A stretch of DNA of 10,953 nucleotides from Bacteroidales bacterium (GCA_018056215.1 JAGPGB010000026.1:1-10953), one strand, 5' to 3'; positions 1-9,200 are shown, counted from the stretch's first letter. The notes: generated by a model from the sequence alone, not told the origin. Program-made: numbers and translations.

Positions 1-11
1 AAATATTTGTT

Positions 12-1475
12 ATGCATTTCTCTGTTTTACTACTTATTGGATTTATTATAGCTTGCATTGTTTTATTTGCATCTTTTTTCAAACATTGGAATGTACCACT
101 TATTTTAATAGCTTTAGCTATTGGTATTATCTTTGGGAGTGATGTAACTGGTATTATATATTTTGATAATGCAGAGCTTACAAAACAAATAACAGATATT
201 GCTCTGATGTTTATTCTGTTTGCTGGTGGTTATGAAACAAAAATTAAAGATTTAAAAAATGTTTTGAAACCTGCACTATTATTATCTAGTATTGGTGTTT
301 TATTGACAGGTGTCATTTGTGCATTATTATTTTCTTTAATTTTTAAATGGGATTTTTTGCACTCACTATTATTATCTGCTATTATATCCTCCACAGATGC
401 TTCAGCTATATTTTCTATTTTGAGAGGTAGTAATATTGATAAGCAAACAACATCATTAATAAAGCTGGAATCTGCCACTAATGATCCAATGGCAATTATT
501 TTCACCACTTTTTTGATTCAATTATTTCAAGGATATAATTTTAGTACATTTTCTACAATATTAATTTTCTTGTGGTTATTTATTGGAGGTATAGCAATTG
601 GTATCTTAATAGGGGTTTTAAGTAAAATAATTATTAAGCAGATCAAAGATCTAGATGCCGGATATTATCATTTATTGATAATTGGGATCATATTTCTTAG
701 TTTTGGTATAGCAGAATTATGTAATGCCAACGGTTTGATGGCAGTATTTTTTACAGGTTTGATTTTAGGTAATACTAAGCTCCCCTATAATAATAGAATC
801 GCTGCATTTACAGATACATTATCTTTTATTACTAATGTTATTATTTACGTTCTCTTAGGGCTTTTAGCTTTTCCAAGTAAATTTTCTGAAATTTATTTAT
901 ATGGTATAGGATTATTTTTAATTTTGACTTTTGTGGCTCGCCCTGTTACTGTTTTTTTATTAACTGCTTTTACTAAATTTTCTATAAAGAAAAAAACTTT
1001 CATAAGTTGGAGCGGCATTAGAGGTACTGTACCTATTGTTTTAGCTACTTATCCTTTGATTGCCGGATTAGATCCTAATCATCAAATGTTTAATATTATT
1101 TTTATTGCAGTTATTTTATCAATTGTAGTGCAAGGATCATCACTTAATAAAATAGCTAATCTATTAAAATTAACTACTAAAAAAAAGAAAAAAGTATTAA
1201 ATTCTATGGAATTAGTTACTGTGCATGATACTGATGTAGATTTAATAGAGATTTTTATTGATGATGAATTATACAGTGGAGAATGTCTTGTAGCGGATCT
1301 TAATTTACCTCCCAATAGTACTATAACAATGATTAATAGAAATAATGAAGTAATAGCACCCTCTGGGCAAACTGTTATTCTACCAGGAGATGTTTTGTAT
1401 GTACTAGTAGAGAAAGACAATATTGATATGGCTATTGATGAAATATTAAGTAATTTTGAGAAAATTAATTATTAA
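12..1475 (+). CDS. nhaP2: CPA1-family K+(Na+)/H+ antiporter with C-terminal RCK_C (TrkA_C) domain, NhaP2-like
   Basis: Inner-membrane antiporter expected to exchange cytoplasmic K+ or Na+ for protons, serving pH and ion homeostasis. The first ~385 residues are almost continuous hydrophobic helices. Family motifs are visible: SSTDA at 126-130, ESATNDP at 153-159 with the ion-binding Asn157-Asp158 pair, and SWSGIRGTVPI at 332-342. A lysine-rich linker (390-394) leads to a soluble RCK_C/TrkA_C domain at about 397-480, which in relatives senses ligands and gates transport. At 487 residues it is shorter than E. coli NhaP2 (about 578) and seems to lack the extra CorC-like tail. The frame stays open to the left edge (three codons before the ATG), so the start is not proven, but ATG12 aligns well with the start of NhaP2 proteins. 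The S41 gene begins 43 nt after the stop. Family assignment is firm; the transported ion is inferred. Confidence 0.9.
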   Translation: MHFSVLLLIGFIIACIVLFASFFKHWNVPLILIALAIGIIFGSDVTGIIYFDNAELTKQITDIALMFILFAGGYETKIKDLKNVLKPALLLSSIGVLLTGVICALLFSLIFKWDFLHSLLLSAIISSTDASAIFSILRGSNIDKQTTSLIKLESATNDPMAIIFTTFLIQLFQGYNFSTFSTILIFLWLFIGGIAIGILIGVLSKIIIKQIKDLDAGYYHLLIIGIIFLSFGIAELCNANGLMAVFFTGLILGNTKLPYNNRIAAFTDTLSFITNVIIYVLLGLLAFPSKFSEIYLYGIGLFLILTFVARPVTVFLLTAFTKFSIKKKTFISWSGIRGTVPIVLATYPLIAGLDPNHQMFNIIFIAVILSIVVQGSSLNKIANLLKLTTKKKKKVLNSMELVTVHDTDVDLIEIFIDDELYSGECLVADLNLPPNSTITMINRNNEVIAPSGQTVILPGDVLYVLVEKDNIDMAIDEILSNFEKINY

Positions 1476-1500
1476 TATCTTCATTAATATAGTATTTTAT

Positions 1501-1508
1501 TATATTTG
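1501..1508 (+). promoter_or_regulatory. Bacteroidota -7 element before the S41-dacB operon
   Basis: TATATTTG matches the Bacteroidota -7 consensus TAnnTTTG exactly. No clear TTG is seen at the -33 position about 19-20 nt upstream, where the sequence is A/T-rich. Transcription would begin near 1512-1515, only a few nucleotides before the ATG at 1519, so the message would be almost leaderless. The element lies in the 43-nt gap after the antiporter gene, so S41-dacB could be expressed independently as well as by read-through. Confidence 0.5.
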
Positions 1509-1518
1509 CAAAAAAAGA

Positions 1519-2982
1519 ATGAAATCATTTTTTAGAATAATTTTTTTTATTTTTATTTTAATAAATTTTAATCTGTCTGCTCAAAATTATGATAAGATAA
1601 AATTATCTAAAATTGAAGCTTACGAAGATTTATCAAATTTATACCAATACCTTACTCAATCTCATCCTAATATTAACGAGGTATCAGACTCTACATATTT
1701 AAAAAATGCTTTTTCTAATATTTTTTTATCTATTGATGATAGCATTAGCATTGATGAATTTTTTATTAGATTAGTTACTATTTTTTCTAAAATTGATGAT
1801 TCTCATCTAATGTTAAATTTAGATTATTATGCCTACCAAAGGGTTCTTCCTAAATTTTTTGGTGGAGTGGTAGCTTTCGATAATGGTAAAATTTATTTAT
1901 TAAAAGATATTGCTATTGATTCATTTTTTGTAAATACACGCATTTTATCTATAAATGACATAGATGCTACAGAGATTTATAATACATTATCTGGTTTATG
2001 TAATGCAGATATTGGACTGAAGACCACAAAAGACAATAATGCTTCTTTACTATTTTATTATTATTTCCCCATAGTCTACCAAGTGAAAAATTTTAATTCT
2101 TGCATATTACTCAATGAGATGTCAAATGATACTTTCAAATATAGTATCGATGGTATTTCTATGCGTGACCAAGAAAGTTCACAATCTTTTTTCTCACCTT
2201 ATCTAAAAGATCTAAATAATCCTTATAAGTTTGCTATTTATCCAGACATAAATACAGCATACTTATATGTTTCTGATTTTTTAAATAATTCTTACAATAC
2301 ACCTTCGCAGCTAATGCCAATAGTTTTATCTAATTTGAAAAAATATAAAATTGAAAATATAATTATTGATTTGCGTGGGAACTTAGGTGGATATGTAAGT
2401 GTAGCTGAAGATTTCTTGAAATATTTTATGACTGAACCTTTTATTTTTGTCAAAAACTATAGAGCTAATCCTAGTAAATGGACAGATCAAATAATTTTAA
2501 ATAATGGTCAGACTCAAAGAGAATGGTACAATTTCTTTTTAACTTTAAATTCTATTAATAATAAAGAAATGAGGTTACTAAAAGCTGGCTATGATGGTCC
2601 AGTAGTATATGAAGAGAACAAAGCAACTAAACCAAATAAAAAACATTTCGATGGTAATATCTATGTTTTGACTGATGGCGGTAGTATATCTGCTGCTGCT
2701 CTGGCAGCTAATCTTTTATCTCATAGACCAAACACTTTTTTAGTAGGGTTGCCACCAGGTGGCACTAAAAGAGGTACTTTCGGCCAAAGTGAACGAATTT
2801 ATTTGCCTAATTCTAAAATTTCTTTTTCTCTTAGCTTATTAGAATTTACACAATTCCCAGAGTATAATCGCGAGCCCATAGATATAGATTTCCCATTGCA
2901 ATGGGCTCAACCTAATTTTAATAATCCTATAAAAGATCCATGGGTCCAATTCATAATCAAAAAGATAAATAGAAAAGTATAA
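1519..2982 (+). CDS. secreted S41-family (C-terminal processing peptidase-like) protein
   Basis: Exported protein of 487 residues related to S41 tail-specific proteases. Residues 1-21 are a signal peptide (Lys2, Arg6, hydrophobic core, ending LSA before Gln22). An N-terminal helical region follows, with the KIDDSHLML segment resembling the 'GDGHTSL' block of Bacteroidota S41 proteins. The peptidase core has IIDLRGNLGG at 282-291 and TDGGSISAA at 385-393. By alignment with E. coli Prc the nucleophile is Ser391. The canonical GKG lysine context is absent: the nearest Lys (417) is 26 residues after the Ser, not 25, and the Glu after the SxS block is Ala. Substrate and activity are therefore uncertain. 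A longer reading from the ATG at 1456 overlaps the antiporter gene and puts charged residues before the signal peptide, so ATG1519 is preferred. dacB follows after 2 nt, implying co-expression in the periplasm. Confidence 0.88.
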   Translation: MKSFFRIIFFIFILINFNLSAQNYDKIKLSKIEAYEDLSNLYQYLTQSHPNINEVSDSTYLKNAFSNIFLSIDDSISIDEFFIRLVTIFSKIDDSHLMLNLDYYAYQRVLPKFFGGVVAFDNGKIYLLKDIAIDSFFVNTRILSINDIDATEIYNTLSGLCNADIGLKTTKDNNASLLFYYYFPIVYQVKNFNSCILLNEMSNDTFKYSIDGISMRDQESSQSFFSPYLKDLNNPYKFAIYPDINTAYLYVSDFLNNSYNTPSQLMPIVLSNLKKYKIENIIIDLRGNLGGYVSVAEDFLKYFMTEPFIFVKNYRANPSKWTDQIILNNGQTQREWYNFFLTLNSINNKEMRLLKAGYDGPVVYEENKATKPNKKHFDGNIYVLTDGGSISAAALAANLLSHRPNTFLVGLPPGGTKRGTFGQSERIYLPNSKISFSLSLLEFTQFPEYNREPIDIDFPLQWAQPNFNNPIKDPWVQFIIKKINRKV

Positions 2983-2984
2983 TT

Positions 2985-4481
2985 ATGAAAAGAATAATCT
3001 TATTATTATTTAGCTTTAATGTTTTAGTTTTATCTGCACAATCTTTAAATGATTCATTAATATTATCTCCACTCCGCAATGATCCTAGAGTAAATGAAAA
3101 TTCGTTTTCTTTTGTGTTATATAGTTTCAAAAAACAGGAAACTTTATTATCTGTTAATTCATTTAAGCCTTTAATACCAGCCTCTGTAAATAAATTGATA
3201 ACTGCTGTATCGGCATATTACTATCTGGGAGACGATTACAAATTTAATACTTATACTTATCTGAGTGGTGAACAAATTAATAATATTTGGAAGGGCAATA
3301 TTTATATATATGGCACTGGTGATCCGCTTATTGGTGATGATTTTCCTGAAAAGAATAAATTTTTTGATTCTTTAGTTTATATTCTTAAATCAATGGGTAT
3401 AGATACTATACAAGGCAATATTATAGCAGATGCTAGCTATTGGGGTAGTGACATTGTGCCAGCTGGCTATGATTGTGAAGATTTAGGTAATTATTATGGT
3501 GCTGGTGCTTCATCATTGATATATAATGGTAATGTATGGAAAATAGGTTATAAATTAACGCCATATTATGGCAAAACAGCTAAAATATTATTTACTATTC
3601 CAGAGTTTCCTCATGTTATTTATCAAAACAAAATAAAAATAGCTAATAGAAATTATGGTAATTATTCTAATGTAATTGGTAGACCACTAGATAAATCCTA
3701 TATTTTCACAGGGACTATTCCCAAGGGGAATGGTGATACCATGTTTGTGAAAGCTTCTAGCCCAGATCCTGCTTATGGCTTTGCTTGGAAAACCAAACAA
3801 TCCTTTTCTAACAATGGAATCTGTGTTAAAGGTAATATCATTACGACATACAATGACACTGTGATTTATGATAATAAATATTTAATATTAAATTATGAAT
3901 CTATGCCATTAGATAGCGTGATTTCTTTTACAATTAGAAATAGTTATAATGTGGGAGCTGAGGCTTTAGCTAAGGCAATATCTAAAAAATATGGCGATGG
4001 TTCATACAAATCTTATGAGACCTTGGCTAAAAAAATGCTTTATAAATATGGTGCAGATACTACAGAGATTAAAATATATGATGGCAGTGGACTAAGTAGA
4101 AAAAATCTATTGACAGCTGATGCATTACTAACTACATTGATAGCTTCTCGTAATGCAAGCTGGTATGATGATTTAAACAATTCATTAGCTATAGCTGGTG
4201 TCAATGGAACCTTAAAAAGGTTTTTAAAAAATACTCCATTAGAGAATAATTTAAGAGCAAAAAGTGGTTATTTGCATTATATTAGAGGATTTGCTGGATA
4301 TTTCGATATTCCAGACTCTATGGACACTTTTGCTTTTGTAATCTTAGTAAATGACTTCAAAGCAGATACTAAATATTTAACAAAAAATATCGAAGCAGTT
4401 TTACTAAATTCATATAACGAACTGACAAACATCTATCGTGCTAGTAGATCTAATGAAGATGTATCTAAAATATCACAATGA
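2985..4481 (+). CDS. dacB: D-alanyl-D-alanine carboxypeptidase/endopeptidase, PBP4 type (peptidase S13)
   Basis: Low-molecular-weight penicillin-binding protein that removes the terminal D-Ala of stem peptides and cleaves D-Ala-mDAP cross-links in periplasmic peptidoglycan. All three active-site motifs are present: SxxK as Ser67-Val-Asn-Lys70 within PASVNKL, SxN as Ser320-Tyr-Asn322, and KSG at 426-428. The DGSGLSR block typical of PBP4 lies at 366-372. The long stretch between SxxK and SxN (about 250 residues) holds the extra domains characteristic of S13 enzymes. Residues 1-18 form a signal peptide ending LSA before Gln19. Length (498) is normal for the family. It starts 2 nt after the S41 gene with no Shine-Dalgarno, so it is probably translated from the same message. 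It ends in TGA just before the convergent nadC. Confidence 0.95.
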   Translation: MKRIILLLFSFNVLVLSAQSLNDSLILSPLRNDPRVNENSFSFVLYSFKKQETLLSVNSFKPLIPASVNKLITAVSAYYYLGDDYKFNTYTYLSGEQINNIWKGNIYIYGTGDPLIGDDFPEKNKFFDSLVYILKSMGIDTIQGNIIADASYWGSDIVPAGYDCEDLGNYYGAGASSLIYNGNVWKIGYKLTPYYGKTAKILFTIPEFPHVIYQNKIKIANRNYGNYSNVIGRPLDKSYIFTGTIPKGNGDTMFVKASSPDPAYGFAWKTKQSFSNNGICVKGNIITTYNDTVIYDNKYLILNYESMPLDSVISFTIRNSYNVGAEALAKAISKKYGDGSYKSYETLAKKMLYKYGADTTEIKIYDGSGLSRKNLLTADALLTTLIASRNASWYDDLNNSLAIAGVNGTLKRFLKNTPLENNLRAKSGYLHYIRGFAGYFDIPDSMDTFAFVILVNDFKADTKYLTKNIEAVLLNSYNELTNIYRASRSNEDVSKISQ

Positions 4482-4487
4482 GATTTC

Positions 4488-4521
4488 ATTAATAATTTTA
4501 TAACTTTATAAAATTATTAAT
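4488..4521. terminator. bidirectional A/T hairpin between convergent dacB and nadC
   Basis: A perfect 15-bp inverted repeat, with arms 4488-4502 and 4507-4521 and a 4-nt loop (actt), fills the 35-nt gap between the dacB and nadC stops. The right arm contains the nadC stop codon (4517-4519 on the minus strand). The stem is entirely A/T, so it is weaker than a classical GC-rich terminator. A five-T run at 4525-4529 lies just beyond it for + strand transcripts. Its position between convergent genes and its perfect pairing support a shared terminator. Confidence 0.65.
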
Positions 4522-5368
4522 TGGTTTTTGTAACCTTAAGGCTAAGATCTAGACTAGAATAGTGATGCGTCATATAACCACTAGAAATATAATCCACTCC
4601 TGTCTCTGCATAATCTTTAATGTTATTAAGATTAATACCACCGCTAACTTCGATTTCTTTTTTACCATTTACAATGGCTACAGCGGTTTTGATATCATTT
4701 AAATTGAAATTATCTAACATTATACGAAATACTGAATCGAATTGTAATATCTCTTTAACGTTTTCGATATTGCGAGCTTCTACTTCGATAGGTAGGGTTA
4801 ATTTTTTTTCTATTAAATATTTTTCTACTTTTGTTATAGCTTGAGATACGCCACCAGCGAAGTCTATATGATTATCTTTTATCAAAATCATATCATATAA
4901 TCCAAAGCGATGATTAAATCCACCACCTAGTCTGACGGCCTCTTTTTCTAATTCTCTTAATAGTGGAGTGGTTTTTCGTGTATCTAAAAGTTTAGCTTTC
5001 GTGTGAGATATTTTATCTACCATTTTGCGAGTAGTAGTAGCTATACCAGACATTCTTTGCATAAAATTAAGTAATACTCTTTCTACTGCCAGCATAGACT
5101 GCTGTTTACCATATAGATTAAAAACAATATCTCCTGGGACTACGACGTCTCCATCAGTTTTCAAAAGATTAATAGAAATGGTAGGATCATAATAATGAAT
5201 AAGTTGTCGAGCAAAAGAGATACCAGCAATAATGCCTGTTTCTTTAACATATAGAGCTGTATTACCCATAGCTTGTGAATCTATTATAGCCTGTGAAGTA
5301 TGGTCTCCCTCGCCTATATCCTCTATTAATGACCACTTTATTATTTCTTCTAATTGTAATCTATCCAT
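4517..5368 (-). CDS. nadC: nicotinate-nucleotide pyrophosphorylase (quinolinate phosphoribosyltransferase)
   Basis: Cytoplasmic enzyme of de novo NAD synthesis: quinolinate + PRPP gives nicotinate mononucleotide, CO2 and PPi. Length (283) matches bacterial NadC. Motifs in order: EDIGEGDHTS at 16-25, the helical ERVLLNFMQRMSGIAT block at 96-111, DTRKTTP at 129-135, HRFGLYDMILIKDNH at 153-167 (substrate and PRPP contacts), EVEARN at 195-200, MLDN at 217-220 and SGGI at 242-245. No active-site residue looks lost. The ATG lies 17 nt after the upstream amidohydrolase stop on the same strand, indicating co-transcription. nadA and nadB, the usual partners, are not in the window. An ATG slightly upstream (5373-5371) is out of frame and soon stops. 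The stop lies inside the terminator hairpin shared with dacB. Confidence 0.96.
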   Translation of the reverse strand: MDRLQLEEIIKWSLIEDIGEGDHTSQAIIDSQAMGNTALYVKETGIIAGISFARQLIHYYDPTISINLLKTDGDVVVPGDIVFNLYGKQQSMLAVERVLLNFMQRMSGIATTTRKMVDKISHTKAKLLDTRKTTPLLRELEKEAVRLGGGFNHRFGLYDMILIKDNHIDFAGGVSQAITKVEKYLIEKKLTLPIEVEARNIENVKEILQFDSVFRIMLDNFNLNDIKTAVAIVNGKKEIEVSGGINLNNIKDYAETGVDYISSGYMTHHYSSLDLSLKVTKTN

Positions 5369-5385
5369 TGCATTAATTTATAAAA

Positions 5386-6180
5386 TCATTTTATATCAAA
5401 ATCATCCCAATCTTTTGAAAATGGTAGTTTTTGTCGAATTTTAACTAAATTATCGTAGTTGGTTTTTACAAAATAAACATTTTCATCTTGTGTACCTTCT
5501 AAAATGACATTCCCAACAGGATCAATACACATAGTACCGCCCATATATTCGAATCCGTTACCATCAGTACCTACACGATTTACACCGATTACATAAGCTT
5601 GATTTTCTATAGCTCTTGCTATTAATAGATGTTTCCAATGATTATATCTCTTAGTAGGCCAATTAGATACATAAACCAAAACATCATAATCAAAACTATT
5701 ATTATTAATTCTATTCCTATTAAAAACAGGAAAACGAATATCATAACAAATATATGGTCTAATATTCCATCCTAGATATGGGATAGTTACTATTTCTTTT
5801 CCTTTAGTAAAATAAATATTTTCTTCTGCTAATGAAAATAAATGAGCTTTATCATATTTATAAATCACACCATCAGGAGTAAAAAATAGAAATCTATTAT
5901 AGATTTTATCATTTTCATTGATCATAAAGCTTCCACAGATAGCAATATCATAATTATTAGCTAAAAATTTTAATTTATTAATCATTGGGCTATGCATACT
6001 TTGAGCATATTCAGGATTTTTAGTAGCATATGCTGTAGTGCAAACCTCTGGGCAAACTAAAATATCAATATTTGATTTAGTAGATCTTTGTATAGCAAAT
6101 TCAATGTTTTTAAGATTAGTATCTATATCCAACCAAATAGTATCAGCCTGATACAGAGCCCAAGATATAATATTTTTCAT
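5386..6180 (-). CDS. carbon-nitrogen hydrolase (nitrilase superfamily), omega-amidase-like
   Basis: Cytoplasmic amidohydrolase of 264 residues with the complete Glu-Lys-Cys catalytic triad: Glu45 in CPEVCTTAY, Lys111 in YDKAHLF and Cys145 in ICYDIRFP. Downstream blocks VSNWPTKR (171-178), ARAIENQAYVIGVNRVG (188-204) and the G-G-T-M-C-I-D-P segment (214-221) are those of the YafV/Nit2 branch. That branch hydrolyses alpha-keto acid amides such as 2-oxoglutaramate and 2-oxosuccinamate, formed by glutamine and asparagine transaminases or as damaged metabolites. The exact substrate is inferred from resemblance only. It starts 57 nt after secDF and ends 17 nt before nadC, all on one strand. I see no clear -7 element in the 57-nt gap, so it may depend on secDF read-through. 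The ATG is preceded by A/T only, with no Shine-Dalgarno. Confidence 0.9.
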   Translation of the reverse strand: MKNIISWALYQADTIWLDIDTNLKNIEFAIQRSTKSNIDILVCPEVCTTAYATKNPEYAQSMHSPMINKLKFLANNYDIAICGSFMINENDKIYNRFLFFTPDGVIYKYDKAHLFSLAEENIYFTKGKEIVTIPYLGWNIRPYICYDIRFPVFNRNRINNNSFDYDVLVYVSNWPTKRYNHWKHLLIARAIENQAYVIGVNRVGTDGNGFEYMGGTMCIDPVGNVILEGTQDENVYFVKTNYDNLVKIRQKLPFSKDWDDFDIK

Positions 6181-6237
6181 AATATTATATATTAACCAAA
6201 TTTTTTAAAGAAAATAATAAAATAAATTTTAAAAAAA

Positions 6238-9200
6238 CTAATTATTAATTTTCTTTTTATTTGCTTTATTACCTTCTAAAATAAACCAAGCAATAGTAGA
6301 AGCGATGAAAACTGTGGAATAAGCACCAGCTATTACACCAATGATCATAGCAAAAGTAAAGCCTTGGATAACCTCACTACCAAAAATAAATATTGCAAGT
6401 AATACCACTAATACTGTACTCGCTGTATTAACAGTACGAGATAGAGTAGAATTGATAGCATCATTCATATTTTGCTTTAATGAACGTTTAGGATACAAGG
6501 CATTATATTCACGTATTCTATCAAAGATTACCACTGTATCATTAATAGAATAACCAACTAAAGTTAAAATAGCTGCTAAGAAATTTTGATCTACTTCCAA
6601 ATTGAATGGTAATATTCCATAGAATAAACTGAAGATACCTGTAACAAAGAAAGCATCATGGAATAAAGCCACAGTAGCTCCTAGACCGTATTGCCATTTT
6701 CTGAATCTTATAAAAATATAAATAAACATTGCTATCAGAGCTAAAATGATAGAAATAATACCAGATCTTTGGATATCTTTAGCTACAGTAGGTCCCACAT
6801 TCTGCGAACTCATAATACCTAAAACTTTATTAGGATTGTCAGTAGAAAATTCTTCAAAAGAGATAGGATCTTTATAAAAACCTTTTACACCCTCATAAAT
6901 TGCTTTTTCTACATTTATGCCAGCAGTTTTTGAAGTATCATTTAATAAATATTTAGTAACGATACGTACTTGATTACTATTACCATAAATTTTCACTTCT
7001 GGAGTTTCATTTAATACATCAAAGAGTGCTGATTGCACATCAGTGGCCTGGACAGGTTGATCGAATCTAACTACATAAGTACGACCACCAGTATAATCTA
7101 TTCCAAATTGTAAACCTCTAGTAGATAATGAAATAATAAATGCTAAAAATAGTATACCTGTTATAGAAAAGAAAATTTTGTATTTACCAATAAAATCAAT
7201 TTTTGTGTTAGCAAGGAATTTTTGAGAAAATTTGTGATAAAAAGAAATATTTTTACCTTTATCTAAAAGGATTTCAATGAAAAGTCTAGTAACAAAAATA
7301 GCAGTAAACATAGAAGTGAGAATACCTATCACCAAGGTAGTAGCGAAGCCTTGCACTGGTCCCATACCGAATATTAATAAGATAACACCTGCAATTATAG
7401 TCGTTACATTACCATCTATGATAGCAGAATAAGAATTTTTATAACCATCTTTTACAGCCATCCTCAAGCCTTTACCCGCATTTAATTCTTCTTTAATACG
7501 CTCGTTGATAATCACATTAGCATCTACAGCCATACCTAGAGATAGCACTATACCAGCGATACCAGATAGAGTCAGTGTAGCACCTATAGATGCTAAAACA
7601 CCAAATGTCATTAACATGTTGATTATTAAAGCTATGCAAGCGCCTATACCTGCTGTACCATAGAAAGCAATCATATAGATAAGTACTAATACAAAAGCGA
7701 CTATAAACGCTATCATACTAGAATTAATAGCTTCAGAGCCTAAAGAAGGTCCTACAACGTTCTCTTCGATGATACGAGCTGGAGCAGGTAATTTACCTGC
7801 ATTAAGTACTGTAGCCAAGTCTTGGGCTTCTTCTACTGTAAAATTACCTGAAATTTGAGATCTGCCATTTGGTATCTCAGATTGTACAACAGGATATGAG
7901 TAAACTAAATTATCCAATACTATAGCTATACTACGTCCAAGATTTTTTGCAGTTAAATCTTTCCATATCTTAGCTCCTTCAGAATTCATCTGCATATCCA
8001 CGATTACATTGCCATACTGATCTACATCTTGGCGAGCACTAACGATGACATCACCTTCTAATGGAGCTTTATTAGTTAAAGGATTTACCTTTAATGCTAC
8101 TAATTCATATACATTTCTAGTATCAGCTATAGGTTTAGCACTCCAAACGAATTTCACATCTCTAAATAGATCTTGTGTCAATCGTAAATATTCATTAATT
8201 CTAGCAGTATCTCTAGAATAAGCATAACCTATTAATGGACCTTCACCATAGAATTGCTGATTTCCCTCTTTTCTAACATTAATATTCAAATAAGCAAATA
8301 AAGGATTTTCTTTTTTGAATTGCTCTAATTCAACATTTTCAGCTGTAGTATCACCTAATGGTTTATTATCTAAAGACTGTAATTGTTGTGCTAATTTACT
8401 TGTATCAGTGGTTTGTTGGGCTAATTTAGTACTGTCTTTAATAGTATCATTAATGGCTAATGAATCACCAATTAAACTAAGTGAATCAGTAGTTTTTAAT
8501 ATTTGAGCTAATCTCTTATTAGCTTGTTCTAATCTTGGAGCAATTTCAGTTAAGTTCCATGTCTCCCAGAATTCTAATTTAGCAGTAGTTTGTAGAATAC
8601 TTCTAACACGATTAGGATTATCTACACCAGGTAGTTCAATTAATATACGACTTTGTCCAACTAATTTTTGAATATTAGGTTGAGTGACACCAAATTTATC
8701 TATACGTTTACGAATGACTATAAAAGTATTATCAAAAGCTGACTGAATTTCAGTTTTTAAATAATTGATTACATCTTGATCAGTAGAGTTTACATTTAAG
8801 ACATCACTAGTTTCACGAGATAGGAAATAAGACACTAATGGTTGATTAGGATCTATCTTTTTGAGCTCATCTACAAATAGATCAACAAAAGAAGTATTAC
8901 TAGCAATTCTTCTTTGCTGAGCATTTTTAAGAGCTTGATCTAGTTTAGGATCGTTCTTTTTAGCTGCTAAAGCTTTAATGATAGCAGCATCATCGACCTC
9001 AATAGTAAGGTTCATACCACCTTTAAGGTCTAGACCCAGCTGAAGTTCTTTTTGTTTACAATCAGCATAAGTATATTTTTTTACTAGCAAATTGTAAACG
9101 GTAACATCCATCATTGAGTCTAAATATTGACTTTGACGCTCTCTAGCAATGGAATCTACTAACATCATTTTTTTGATAGAATCACCATTAGCTAATTTTT

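Noticed and set aside
1..11. Possible -7 element before the NhaP2-like gene (aatatttg)
   Set aside because: It mismatches the first T of TAnnTTTG and would put the transcription start at or after the ATG; too little upstream sequence is visible.
1082..1420. Open frame of 112 codons antisense to the RCK_C part of the NhaP2-like antiporter
   Set aside because: Shadow of a conserved coding region with no independent start signals or domain.
1456..1518. Upstream ATG (1456) extending the S41 protein by 21 residues
   Set aside because: It overlaps the antiporter gene by 20 nt and places basic residues and a second hydrophobic stretch before a complete signal peptide. It also lies upstream of the likely promoter, so ATG1519 is the better start.
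6181..6237. A/T inverted repeats between secDF and the amidohydrolase (9-bp arms 6201-6209 and 6228-6236; 5-bp arms at 6181-6193)
   Set aside because: The first has an 18-nt loop and both stems are purely A/T; such pairings are expected by chance here and do not make a convincing terminator or leader structure.
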